A stretch of 64,000 nt of DNA from Streptomyces durocortorensis (GTDB lineage Bacteria; Actinomycetota; Actinomycetes; Streptomycetales; Streptomycetaceae). Position 1 is the stretch's first letter. Every line of letters starts with the position of its first letter. The stretch spans positions 372,001 through 436,000 of the forward strand of contig NZ_CP134500.1 in the NCBI RefSeq assembly GCF_031760065.1. Reading direction: 5' to 3'. Of the stretch, positions 24,216 through 32,314 are shown one piece after another. Below the pieces are notes generated by a model that saw only the letters and a program-made list of their open reading frames with translations, was not told the DNA's origin and did no database searches. Made by a program: the position numbers and the translations under genes.

Positions 24216-24908
24216 TCAGGCAGGGGCCGTACGGCACTCCGGGTGTCCCCAGCCGTTCGGGTTCTTCGCGATGGGCTCCTTGGCCGCGTACGGCTTTCCG
24301 CAGTGGCACCGGCCCGCGAACCGCGCCTTGATCGTGCCGGTGGACCGCCCGCCCCGCGAAGCGCCCGCCGCGCCGGAGTCTTCCGTACGCCCCTTCGCCT
24401 TCGTCGACCGTGCGGGAGCGGGCACCGGCAGAGCCGTCTCGCCGTGCGCCGTGCCAGCCGGGCGCTGGGCCACCGCGGCCTCGCTCGCGGCCTGGTCGGC
24501 GAGCGCGTTGAGCGGATCCCCGTCCACCTGATGGGCGGGGACATAGCGGAAGGTCACCGAGCGCTCGGCGAGCAGGGCGTCGATCCGGGTGACCAGCTCA
24601 CGATTGGCGACGGGCTTCCCGCCGGAGGTCTTCCAGCCGTTGCGCTTCCAGCCCGGCAGCCACTTGGTCACGGCGTTCATCGCGTACTGCGAGTCCATCC
24701 GCACCTCGACGCGCACCGCCGGATCGACGGATTCCAGCAACTCGGCCAGCGCGGTCAGCTCGGCGACGTTGTTCGTCGCGGTGCCGAGCGGTCCGGCCTC
24801 CCAGCGCACGGGGGTCCCCTCCGCGTCAGCCACGACCCACGCCCAGGCGGCCGGTCCCGGATTGCCCTTGGACGCCCCGTCACAGGCGGCGATGATGCAC
24901 TCGTTCAT
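24216..24908 (-). CDS. Ribonuclease HI with C-terminal Cys-containing tail
   Basis: A 230-residue enzyme that cleaves RNA in RNA-DNA hybrids. The catalytic residues are Asp10 (ACDGASKGNPG), Glu50 (NNVAEL), Asp72 (RMDSQYAMN) and Asp138 (NALADQAA), with the flap-loop His at 126 (PAHQVDGDPL). An Ala/Pro linker leads to a basic C-terminus with CHCGKPY and HPEC, a possible zinc ribbon replacing an N-terminal hybrid-binding domain. ATG at 24908 is preferred; a CATGAT box lies 6 nt upstream. An in-frame ATG at 24932 is the alternative. Confidence 0.9.
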   Translation of the reverse strand: MNECIIAACDGASKGNPGPAAWAWVVADAEGTPVRWEAGPLGTATNNVAELTALAELLESVDPAVRVEVRMDSQYAMNAVTKWLPGWKRNGWKTSGGKPVANRELVTRIDALLAERSVTFRYVPAHQVDGDPLNALADQAASEAAVAQRPAGTAHGETALPVPAPARSTKAKGRTEDSGAAGASRGGRSTGTIKARFAGRCHCGKPYAAKEPIAKNPNGWGHPECRTAPA

Positions 24909-25067
24909 CCCTCGATCATGCCAGCCCCGCATGACCGTTCCGACCGGCCGCCCGCAGGAGCCACGCGCGGCCTTGACCTCAACCAAACTTCGGGTTTTAG
25001 CGTTCTCAGTGCACCCGGGGCCGCACGGCCGACGGGACACCCCTGGCCATCAGATTCGGAGCGCCCC

Positions 25068-26975
25068 ATGGACATGGAAGTCACGGCTTGGCACTCGCTG
25101 CACAGTGCGATCAACGCCCAGGAGGACCGCCGGCCATTCTCCCGGGCCACCTTGCGCCGCATCCTGGTCTTCGCACGCCCCCACCGGCGGCGCATCCGCC
25201 GGTTCCTGCTGCTCAGCGTCGTGACCGCGCTGCTCGCCGTGGCCACACCGGTCCTCGCCGGCCGGGTTGTCGACGCGATCGTCAAGGGTGAGGAGACCGG
25301 GACGGTCATCCGGCTCGCCCTGCTCATCGCGCTGATCGCGGTGCTCGAAGCCGGGCTGGCGCTGCTCACACGCTGGTTGTCGGCGACGCTGGGCGAGGGT
25401 CTGATCCTGGACCTGCGCACCGCCGTGTTCGACCACGTCCAGAAGATGCCGGTGGCCTTCTTCACCCGGGCCCGGACCGGCGCCCTGGTCAGCAGGCTCA
25501 ACAACGATGTGATCGGCGCCCAGCGCGCGTTCAGCAACACGCTCTCCGGGGTCGTCTCCAACCTCGTCACCCTGCTGCTGACGCTCGCCGTGATGCTCAC
25601 GCTCTCCTGGCAGATCACCCTGCTCTCGCTAGTCCTGCTCCCCGTCTTCGTCGTGCCCGCCCGCCGGATGGGAGCCCGGATGGCCGGGCTGGAGCGGGAG
25701 GCCGCGGGCCACAACGCCGCGATGGGCACGCAGATGACGGAGCGGTTCTCCGCCCCCGGCGCGACCCTCGTCAAGCTGTTCGGGCGGCCGTCCGACGAGT
25801 CCGCGGAGTTCGCCGCCCGCGCCGACCGGGTCCGGGACATCGGTGTCCGTACGGCGATGGTCCAGTCGGCGTTCATCACCGCGCTGACCCTGGTATCGGC
25901 CCTGGCCCTGGCGCTCGTGTACGGGCTCGGCGGCTTCTACGCCCTGCGCGGCAGCCTGGAGGCGGGGGCCGTCGTGGCACTGGCCCTGCTGCTGACCCGG
26001 CTGTACGCGCCGCTCACCGCGCTCGCCGGGGCGCGGGTCGAGGTGATGAGCGCGCTCGTCAGCTTCGAGCGGGTCTTCGAGATCCTGGACCTGAAGCCGC
26101 TGATCGAGCAGAAGCCGGACGCCCGTCCGGTGCCCGAGGGTCCGGTCTCCGTGGAGTTCGACCGGGTCTCCTTCGGCTACCCCTCCGCCGAGAAGGTCTC
26201 CCTCGCCTCCCTGGAGGAGGTCGCCGCACTCGACGACCGGGGCGGCACACCGGTCCTGCACGAGGTGTCCTTCCGCGCCGAACCGGGCCAGATGATCGCC
26301 CTGGTGGGCTCGTCCGGTGCGGGCAAGTCGACGATCGCGCAGCTGCTGCCCCGGCTGTACGACGCGGATGCCGGTGCCGTACGGCTGAACGGTGTCGACG
26401 TACGGGACCTGAGCGCCGATTCGATCCGGGACACGCTCGGCATGGTCACCCAGGACGGGCACCTGTTCCACGAGTCCGTACGCGCCAATCTGCTGCTCGC
26501 CCGGCCCGACGCCTCCGAGGACGAGATCTGGGACGCCCTGCGCCGCTCCCGGCTCGATGGTCTGATCGCCTCGCTGCCGGACGGTCTGGACACGGTGGTG
26601 GGCGAGCGCGGCTACCGGCTCTCCGGCGGTGAGCGTCAGCGGCTCACCATCGCCCGGCTGCTGCTGGCCCGCCAGCGCGTCATGATCCTCGACGAAGCGA
26701 CCGCGCACCTCGACTCCACCTCGGAGGCCGCCGTGCAGGAGGCCCTGACCGAGGCGCTGGCGGGCCGGACCGCCGTGGTGATCGCCCACCGGCTCTCGAC
26801 CGTGCGGGCGGCCGACCGCATCCTGGTCGTGGAGGCGGGCCGGATCGTGGAGAACGGCACGCACACCGAACTGCTGGCGGCGGGCGGGCGGTACGAGGAG
26901 CTGTACCGCACCCAGTTCGATCGGCCGTCGGCGGACGGGGAGGACGAGATCCGGGAGATCGAGCCGGTCCGCTGA
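25068..26975 (+). CDS. ABC exporter half-transporter (permease-ATPase fusion)
   Basis: A 635-residue type IV ABC exporter. Six helices (about 45-330) include the coupling-helix region RAFSNTLSGVVSN. The ATPase carries Walker A GSSGAGKST, Q-loop VTQDGHLFHESV, signature LSGGERQRL, Walker B VMILDEATAHLDS and H-loop AHRLSTV, all intact, so it works as a homodimer. The N-terminus (WHSLHSAINAQEDRRPFSR) matches a common Streptomyces multidrug-type exporter. ATG at 25068 is chosen over far-upstream frames that overlap RNase H. Substrate unknown. It ends before a strong hairpin. Confidence 0.93.
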   Translation: MDMEVTAWHSLHSAINAQEDRRPFSRATLRRILVFARPHRRRIRRFLLLSVVTALLAVATPVLAGRVVDAIVKGEETGTVIRLALLIALIAVLEAGLALLTRWLSATLGEGLILDLRTAVFDHVQKMPVAFFTRARTGALVSRLNNDVIGAQRAFSNTLSGVVSNLVTLLLTLAVMLTLSWQITLLSLVLLPVFVVPARRMGARMAGLEREAAGHNAAMGTQMTERFSAPGATLVKLFGRPSDESAEFAARADRVRDIGVRTAMVQSAFITALTLVSALALALVYGLGGFYALRGSLEAGAVVALALLLTRLYAPLTALAGARVEVMSALVSFERVFEILDLKPLIEQKPDARPVPEGPVSVEFDRVSFGYPSAEKVSLASLEEVAALDDRGGTPVLHEVSFRAEPGQMIALVGSSGAGKSTIAQLLPRLYDADAGAVRLNGVDVRDLSADSIRDTLGMVTQDGHLFHESVRANLLLARPDASEDEIWDALRRSRLDGLIASLPDGLDTVVGERGYRLSGGERQRLTIARLLLARQRVMILDEATAHLDSTSEAAVQEALTEALAGRTAVVIAHRLSTVRAADRILVVEAGRIVENGTHTELLAAGGRYEELYRTQFDRPSADGEDEIREIEPVR

Positions 26976-27496
26976 CCCGCTCCCCCGCCACCTCCCCGTT
27001 CCCTACTCCGTACCCCTGACGCCGTCCGGCCGGAAATCACCGGCCGGACGGCGTCGGCGCGCGCCGGGGCGGCCCATGCTCACCCGTTCGGCGGTACGCA
27101 GCCTGCGCAGTGCGTGACCGCCGCACCGGCGCCACTCCTTCGGCGACACGCGCGGGCGGTGACCGCCGTTGGTGACCAGCGCGTTCACCGACGTCATCGG
27201 GTCCGCCGCCATGGTCCTGGCCAGCAGCACGCCGACCACCAGCGGGAGCAGCGTGACGGCGAGGGCGGTACCGGCGGTGGTGACGTGCTGGATGCACGGG
27301 CGGCGCGGCGCTTCGGAGGTCATACGGACGTCGGAGGTCATACGGGTATTCGAACAGCGGCCGGGCGCCGGAACATCGGGGCACGTACTCAGGGGTGACG
27401 GCCCGGCATACTCAGGTGGTCACGGGGGGACGCTCAGAGCGGCCGTGCACGACGACGGGCCCGAACTCACCGCCGCACCACGGAAGGACCGCTCCG
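26976..27496. other. Intergenic region between ABC exporter and methyltransferase
   Basis: 521 bp with no confident gene. A minus-strand open frame at 27003-27341 (112 codons) would encode one hydrophobic segment (TALAVTLLPLVVGVLLA) and a basic tail. Its last codons form a perfect terminator stem, it has no clear RBS, and its start region is a tandem duplication of GGAGGTCATACG, so I do not call it. A promoter for the gene at 27497 should lie near its right end. Confidence 0.5.
27018..27055. terminator. Perfect 16-bp-stem terminator after the ABC exporter
   Basis: GACGCCGTCCGGCCGG (27018-27033) pairs exactly with 27040-27055 around a 6-nt loop, AAATCA. It begins 43 nt after the exporter stop codon. 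No T-tract follows; long G+C stems of this kind are typical Streptomyces terminators. Confidence 0.85.
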
Positions 27497-28156
27497 ATGG
27501 GTGACAGCCACGGACTCCCGGACGCGCACGACGGCCGGGGGCGTCCGGCCGCGGCGGTGTTCGACGCGCTGGGGGCGGAGTACGAGCGGGCCTTCGCCTC
27601 CTCCACGGCTCACCGCGCCTCGCTGGACCGCCTGCTGGCGGACCTCGCGCCGGGCAGCCGCGTACTGGACGTGGGCAGCGGTACGGGCCGTCCCACCGCG
27701 CAGACCCTGGCGGAGGCGGGGCACCGGGTGCTGGGCGTCGATGTGTCGCCGGTGATGACGGCTCTCGCGGCCCGACAGGTGCCGGGGGCCGAGTTCCGGT
27801 GTGCCGACATCCGCGAACTACCGCTGCCCGAGGGAGAGTTCGACGCCGCCTGCGTCTATTTCTCGCTGCTGCAGATGTCTCGCGGCGAGCAGGGCGAGCT
27901 GCTGGAGCGGCTCACCCGGTCACTGCGGGTCGGCGGGGTGCTGGTGGCCGCCACGGTCCCGGTGGACGTGGCGGATGCCGACGCGGTGTTCATGGGGCAG
28001 CCGGTCCGGGTCTCCAGCTTCGGGGCCGAGGAGTTCACCGCACTGCTGACACGGTCGGGTCTCATCGTGGAATGGGAGCGGAGCGCGCTGTTCACCCCGG
28101 AGCATCCGGCGGGCGAACCCGAGCCGCACCTGTTTCTGCACGGCCGCCGTATCTGA
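27497..28156 (+). CDS. Class I SAM-dependent methyltransferase
   Basis: A 219-residue Methyltransf_25/11-like enzyme. Motif I is RVLDVGSGTGRPT, the acidic end of strand 2 is VLGVDVSPVMTA, motif II is GEFDAACVYFSLLQM, and motif III follows as RVGGVLVAATVP. The small size with no extra domain gives no clue to the substrate. GGAAGGA lies 9 nt before the ATG. It is monocistronic, with the terminator at 27018 upstream and a long gap downstream. Confidence 0.85.
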   Translation: MGDSHGLPDAHDGRGRPAAAVFDALGAEYERAFASSTAHRASLDRLLADLAPGSRVLDVGSGTGRPTAQTLAEAGHRVLGVDVSPVMTALAARQVPGAEFRCADIRELPLPEGEFDAACVYFSLLQMSRGEQGELLERLTRSLRVGGVLVAATVPVDVADADAVFMGQPVRVSSFGAEEFTALLTRSGLIVEWERSALFTPEHPAGEPEPHLFLHGRRI

Positions 28157-28472
28157 CGTTTCTCCCGTCCCACGCGGACCGGTCCCCTCATTGGCTATCA
28201 CAAAGAACCAGCCGAATGAATGGCAAGAATGGCGCATTCGTGTTCCTTCACGAGAAGGTAATGCGATAGCAAAGTTCTGGTCTATATGGTGAGCTGTAGT
28301 CGTATCCCCGCGATGCGATCGGAACGGGTCTCACAGTGGCTGCCTTGCGGCATATCACGAGGTGAGATGCCCCCTCCGTTCCGAACATTCATACGGATAT
28401 AAACAGCTCATTCGCCAATATGACCCGACCACACCGCTCCCCGGCACCGCCGGATGCAGGAGGCAGGCCACC
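28157..28472. other. A+T-rich leader region upstream of carbonic anhydrase
   Basis: 316 bp with no supported gene and visibly lower G+C than its surroundings. It contains the small dyad CGTG-TTCCTT-CACG around 28240 and the stronger one at 28349-28371. The length suggests an extended regulatory region for the carbonic anhydrase/SulP operon. Confidence 0.55.
28349..28371. promoter_or_regulatory. Near-perfect dyad GGCATATCAC/GTGAGATGCC
   Basis: GGCATATCAC (28349-28358) and GTGAGATGCC (28362-28371) pair at 9 of 10 positions with a 3-nt centre. It lies about 100 bp upstream of the carbonic anhydrase start, in the A+T-rich leader. It could be an operator or a short RNA hairpin. Confidence 0.45.
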
Positions 28473-29069
28473 ATGCAGTCCCTCGTAGAACACGCCCGGA
28501 CTTTCACCGAGCACGTCGCCGCGAACGCAAAGGATTTCGCCCTGCTCGCGGACGGCCAGACCCCCGAAGCCCTCTTCATCACCTGCTCGGACTCCCGGGT
28601 CGTCCCCTCACTGTTCACCGGCGCCCGCCCGGGGCAGCTCTTCGAACTCCGTACGGCGGGCAATATCGTTCCGCCCTATCCCGAACGGGACCGGCCCACC
28701 GGCGAGGCCGCGACCATCGAGTACGCGCTGCGCATGCTCCAGGTGCGCGACATCATCGTCTGCGGGCACTCCCACTGCGGCGCGGTGGGCGCCGTGTTCC
28801 GGGGCGACGACCTCTCCGCCATGCCCGCCGTCCGCCATTGGCTGGAGCGCTCCTCGGACGGCAGGGCCCCCACCGCCCACTCCGGCGATCTGCCCGGGGC
28901 GATCCAGGCACACGCCCTCGCCCAGCTCGACACCCTGCGGGGCTATCCCGCGGTGCGGGAGCGGCTCGCCGAGCGCACCCTCGGTCTGCACGCCTGGTAC
29001 TACGAGGTGCACACCGGCTCCGTCAGCGTGCACCGACCGGAGCACGGGCCCTCGTTCGCCCGCCTCTGA
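28473..29069 (+). CDS. Beta-carbonic anhydrase
   Basis: A 198-residue zinc enzyme interconverting CO2 and bicarbonate. The zinc ligands are Cys38, His99 and Cys102 (FITCSDSRV, CGHSHCGAV), with the Asp40-Arg42 dyad intact. ATG at 28473 is chosen because AGGAGG lies 10 nt upstream; a longer in-frame start has no RBS. The SulP transporter begins 71 bp downstream on the same strand. The pairing suggests bicarbonate uptake coupled to its hydration, as in other SulP-CA pairs. Confidence 0.95.
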   Translation: MQSLVEHARTFTEHVAANAKDFALLADGQTPEALFITCSDSRVVPSLFTGARPGQLFELRTAGNIVPPYPERDRPTGEAATIEYALRMLQVRDIIVCGHSHCGAVGAVFRGDDLSAMPAVRHWLERSSDGRAPTAHSGDLPGAIQAHALAQLDTLRGYPAVRERLAERTLGLHAWYYEVHTGSVSVHRPEHGPSFARL

Positions 29070-29140
29070 CGGCTTCCCTCCCCCACTCTCACGCGCCCGG
29101 CCCCGGCCGGGCGCGACCGTACCCACAAGGGAAACCATCC

Positions 29141-30610
29141 GTGATCTCCGCGAAGGAACTCAAGAACCCCCAGGTCGTTCGACGTGACCTACTGGCCTCG
29201 ATCGTCGTCTTCCTCGTCGCGCTGCCGTTGTGCGTCGGTGTCGCCGTCGCCTCCGGAGTCCCGGCCGAACTGGGCCTGGTCACCGGTATCGTCGGCGGGC
29301 TCGTCGTGGGCCTGATGCCGGGGAGCAAGCTCCAGGTCAGCGGGCCCGCCGCCGGACTCACCGTGCTGGTCTACGAGGCGGTCAAGGAGTTCGGGCTCGG
29401 CACGCTGGGCCCGATCGTGCTGGCCGCCGGACTGCTCCAGGTGGTGCTGGGCGCGGCCCGCTTCGGCCGCTGGTTCCGCGCCATCTCCGTCTCCGTGGTC
29501 CAGGGCATGCTCGCCGGGATCGGCCTGGTCATCGTGCTGGGCCAGCTGTACGCCCTGGCCGACACCGAACAGCCGGGCAGCGGGCTGTCCAATCTGGCCG
29601 GACTGCCCGGACTGGCCGTCGAGATCGCCACCGACGGCGAGGCCCTGACCGCCTTCGGACTGGGCGCCGGGACGATCGCCGTGCTGCTGGTGTGGCCGAA
29701 GCTCCCGGCCGCCGTACGGGTCGTGCCCGCGCCGCTGGCCGCGGTGGGCCTGGCCACCGCCGCCGCCTACCTGGCCGGGCTGCGGCCCCTGGTGGCCGAT
29801 GTGAACGGGCTGCTGCACGCCATCGAGCTGCCGGGCGGCGCGGAGTTCGGACGGCTCGCCGAAGTGGCGGTCATCGGCACCGTCCTCGCCTTCGCCCTGA
29901 TCGCCTCCGCCGAGAGCCTGTTCAGTGCGGCGGCCATCGACCGGATGCACGACGGGCCGCGCACCGACTACGACAAGGAACTGGTGGCCCAGGGCGTCGG
30001 GAACACCATCTGCGGGGCGCTCGGCGCGCTGCCGATGACCGCGGTCATCGTCCGCAGCGCCGCCAACGTCCAGGCCGGGGCGACGACCGCGCTCTCCCGG
30101 GTCGCCCACGGTATGTGGCTGCTGCTGTTCGCCGCCCTGCTCCCGGCGGCCATCGGCATCATCCCGCTGGCCGCCCTCGCCGGAATCCTCGTGCACGCCG
30201 GGTGCAAGCTGGTGCCCGCCAGGGAGTTCGGGCCGCTGTGGCGCGAGCACCGCGGGGAAGCGGTCCTGCTGGCGGTCACCGCGCTGGCCATCGTGGTGAC
30301 CAACCTGTTCGAGGGGGTCGTGCTCGGTCTGCTGCTGGCCGTGGTCAAGTCGGCCTGGGAGACCTCGCACGTACAGCTCTCCACCCACCAGCTCACCGGC
30401 GGCCGGGTCGTGGTGACGCTCACCGGCAACGCCACCTTCCTGCGGCTGCCGCGCATCCTGGAGCAGCTGGAGAAGCTTCCGCAGGACCAGGCCATGGAGC
30501 TGGACCTCAGCGGCCTGCGCCACCTCGACCACGCCTGCCGGGTTGCGCTGGAGAACTGGGCGCGGAGACACAACGACGCGGAGACCGACCCGGTGACGAT
30601 CCGCCGCTAG
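29141..30610 (+). CDS. SulP-family anion transporter with STAS domain
   Basis: A 489-residue transporter with about eleven membrane helices. Family marks are the early FLVALPLCVGVAVASGVP, GPAAGLTVLVYEAV, and IASAESLFSAAAIDRM. A C-terminal STAS-like domain (about 405-489) includes GNATFLRLPRILEQL and LDLSGLRHLDHACR. The start is GTG at 29141 after CAAGGGAAA. It is cotranscribed with a beta-carbonic anhydrase, so bicarbonate is the likeliest substrate; sulfate is the alternative. The gene pair ends before a strong hairpin. Confidence 0.92.
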   Translation: MISAKELKNPQVVRRDLLASIVVFLVALPLCVGVAVASGVPAELGLVTGIVGGLVVGLMPGSKLQVSGPAAGLTVLVYEAVKEFGLGTLGPIVLAAGLLQVVLGAARFGRWFRAISVSVVQGMLAGIGLVIVLGQLYALADTEQPGSGLSNLAGLPGLAVEIATDGEALTAFGLGAGTIAVLLVWPKLPAAVRVVPAPLAAVGLATAAAYLAGLRPLVADVNGLLHAIELPGGAEFGRLAEVAVIGTVLAFALIASAESLFSAAAIDRMHDGPRTDYDKELVAQGVGNTICGALGALPMTAVIVRSAANVQAGATTALSRVAHGMWLLLFAALLPAAIGIIPLAALAGILVHAGCKLVPAREFGPLWREHRGEAVLLAVTALAIVVTNLFEGVVLGLLLAVVKSAWETSHVQLSTHQLTGGRVVVTLTGNATFLRLPRILEQLEKLPQDQAMELDLSGLRHLDHACRVALENWARRHNDAETDPVTIRR

Positions 30611-30720
30611 GGCCGTGCGCGCAGGGGGAGCCGGGCGCGTCGGCAGTACTGGCCGTGCTGCGCATCCGCCGCCGCGGGGACATCGGCCGGGACCACCGGC
30701 CGCGCGTGCCGAATCTCCCG

Positions 30721-30749
30721 CCCGGGCCGTGTGCCGGACACGGCCCGGG
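30721..30749. terminator. Perfect 12-bp-stem bidirectional terminator
   Basis: CCCGGGCCGTGT (30721-30732) pairs exactly with ACACGGCCCGGG (30738-30749) around GCCGG. It lies in the gap between the converging SulP and DUF2267 genes and can serve both. Confidence 0.8.
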
Positions 30750-30788
30750 TCCGCTGACGTCCTCGTCGGCGGCCATTACGCCTACGGG

Positions 30789-31223
30789 TCAGGCAGCCGG
30801 GGCGAGTTCCGCGCGCCCGAAGAGGAGCGCGTAGCCGGGTGGCAGCCTGCGGACGAGCCGGGTGACCAGTTCGTCCCCCACCAGACCGGCGACGGCGGTC
30901 AGGACGACTCCGGCGTCCCAGCGGGCGGTCGCCGGGGTTCCCGCGGTGCGCAGTGCGAGGTCGTACACGAAGCCCGCGCCGCCGAGCTGTTCGAGGGCCG
31001 GGGCCTCGGTGGTGAACGCCCGGGCGGCTTCTCGGGGCAGCGCCGCGGCGAGGGCGACGCGCTCGTCGCCGGTGACCTGCCGGCCGAGTGCGGTCAGCAC
31101 GGCGCGCAGGGTGTCCTCGGCGCGTTCGCGGGTGGGGTAGGCCCCGTCGTATCTGATCTTCTCCAGCAGCCGGTCCCACGTCGCGTCCTGTGGTGCGCCG
31201 GCGTTCCGAGGCTCGTGAATCAT
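30789..31223 (-). CDS. DUF2267-family protein, copy A
   Basis: A 144-residue soluble alpha-helical protein. The DUF2267 pattern is WDRLLEKIRYDGAYPTRERA, then EDTLRAVLTALGRQVTGDER, and a C-terminal LVRRLPPGYALLFGRAE. No catalytic residues are evident. ATG at 31223 is chosen for GAGAAGGG upstream; longer frames run into the next gene. A second DUF2267 gene lies 29 bp upstream and hsp18 upstream of that, so both may be heat-inducible read-through products. Confidence 0.85.
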   Translation of the reverse strand: MIHEPRNAGAPQDATWDRLLEKIRYDGAYPTRERAEDTLRAVLTALGRQVTGDERVALAAALPREAARAFTTEAPALEQLGGAGFVYDLALRTAGTPATARWDAGVVLTAVAGLVGDELVTRLVRRLPPGYALLFGRAELAPAA

Positions 31224-31252
31224 CGTGGCAGCAGCCCTTCTCGTCGTACTGC

Positions 31253-31648
31253 TCAGGTGTTCTTCAGGTGGCCGAAGAGCGCGTCGTACCCCGTCGGCAG
31301 TTGCAGCAGGACGCGGCGGGTGAGTTCGTCGCCCGCCGCATCCGCGGCGACGCTGAGGACGGCGCCGACGTCCCACAGGGCCGTCTGTTCGGTGGAGCCC
31401 TCGATCCACGCCGCGGTGGCGCGCACGAACCGGTCCGGGGAGAGCGGTTCGGCGGCCTGGAGCGGGTTCAGCAGGATCAGGGCCATGGTCTCCGGGAGCC
31501 GGGCGGCCAGCTCGGCCCGCTCCCTGCCCACCAGGTGGGCACCGAGGAGAGCCAGGACGACGCGCGCGGCACGCTCGGCCTCCGTTCGCGTTTCGTACTC
31601 TCCGCGTTCCCGAACCCGGTCCAGGAACGCCTCCCATCGCAGGGTCAC
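31253..31648 (-). CDS. DUF2267-family protein, copy B
   Basis: A 131-residue paralogue of the gene downstream. It has the same plan: WEAFLDRVRERGEYETRTEA, AARVVLALLGAHLVGRERAE, and LLQLPTGYDALFGHLK at the end. The start is GTG at 31648 with a weak GAGGGGG upstream. It lies 98 bp downstream of hsp18 on the same strand with no hairpin I can see between them. The tandem pair is diverged, so duplication was not recent. Confidence 0.85.
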   Translation of the reverse strand: MTLRWEAFLDRVRERGEYETRTEAERAARVVLALLGAHLVGRERAELAARLPETMALILLNPLQAAEPLSPDRFVRATAAWIEGSTEQTALWDVGAVLSVAADAAGDELTRRVLLQLPTGYDALFGHLKNT

Positions 31649-31746
31649 CGCAGCCGCCCCCTCGGGGTGGTGAGGGCGGGAGCCGGAACCGGGGAAGAAG
31701 GGGAGATCCCGTCCCGGCCCTCGCCGCTGTCGTGGGCGGACCCGGG

Positions 31747-32178
31747 TCAGCCCTTGATCTCCTTGCGCCGGGACTCCCCGCCGATGGTGATCTTGCGGGG
31801 CTTGGCGCGCTCGGCGATCGGGATGCGCAGGGTCAGCACACCCGCGTCGTAGTCGGCGTCGATCCGTTCGGTGTCGAGGGTGTCCGCGAGGACGATCTGC
31901 CGGGAGAAGGCGCCCAGCGGACGCTCGGAGAGCTCCATCTGCACGTGGTCGGCGTTCACCGCCGGCCGTCGCTCGGCCTTGACGGTCAGCATGTTCCGCT
32001 CGACGTCGATGTCGATCGCGTCCGGCAGGACACCGGGAAGATCGAACGCCACGACGTACTCGTCGCCCTCACGGTACGCGTCCATCGGCATCGCCGAGGG
32101 CCGCGACCAGGTGCCGGGGCGCAGGAGCTGCTCGGTGATCCGGTCGAGTTCACGGAAGGGGTCGGTACGCATCAGCAT
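31747..32178 (-). CDS. hsp18: Small heat-shock protein (HSP18/Hsp20 family)
   Basis: A 143-residue alpha-crystallin-domain chaperone. The N-terminus is [19 protein letters not shown]; the domain begins at [20 protein letters not shown] and ends with [21 protein letters not shown], which includes the L.I/V.I-type tail motif (LTLRIPI). It holds unfolded proteins under heat. GGAGGTG precedes the ATG. It is divergent from a RheA-type repressor with two TGTCATC-type operators between them, matching the S. albus hsp18-rheA arrangement. Confidence 0.95.
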   Translation of the reverse strand: MLMRTDPFRELDRITEQLLRPGTWSRPSAMPMDAYREGDEYVVAFDLPGVLPDAIDIDVERNMLTVKAERRPAVNADHVQMELSERPLGAFSRQIVLADTLDTERIDADYDAGVLTLRIPIAERAKPRKITIGGESRRKEIKG

Positions 32179-32242
32179 GACGGAAACACCTCCAGTCGAT
32201 CGGGCGGACGGCCCGTGCTTTTCACCTGAGACCGTTGTAGCA

Positions 32243-32261
32243 TGTCATCCATTCGATGACA
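32243..32261. promoter_or_regulatory. RheA operator 1 (TGTCATC-N5-GATGACA)
   Basis: A perfect 7-bp inverted repeat with a 5-nt spacer (CATTC). It is identical to the operator described, from my recollection of the literature, for RheA of Streptomyces albus. It lies 65 bp upstream of hsp18 and 54 bp upstream of rheA. Confidence 0.85.
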
Positions 32262-32269
32262 ACTGACAA

Positions 32270-32288
32270 TGTCACCGAAAGGATGACT
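32270..32288. promoter_or_regulatory. Second, imperfect RheA-like operator
   Basis: TGTCACC-N5-GATGACT keeps the 7-5-7 layout with two mismatched positions relative to the perfect site. Its centre is 27 bp from the first operator. It lies 27 bp upstream of rheA and may control rheA itself. Confidence 0.6.
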
Positions 32289-32314
32289 GCATTCCGAGCA
32301 ACGAGGGAGCTTCC

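Noticed and set aside
27003..27341. Minus-strand ORF of 112 codons with one hydrophobic segment
   Set aside because: Its 3' end forms the perfect 16-bp stem of the ABC exporter terminator, it has no convincing RBS, and its start lies in a short tandem duplication.
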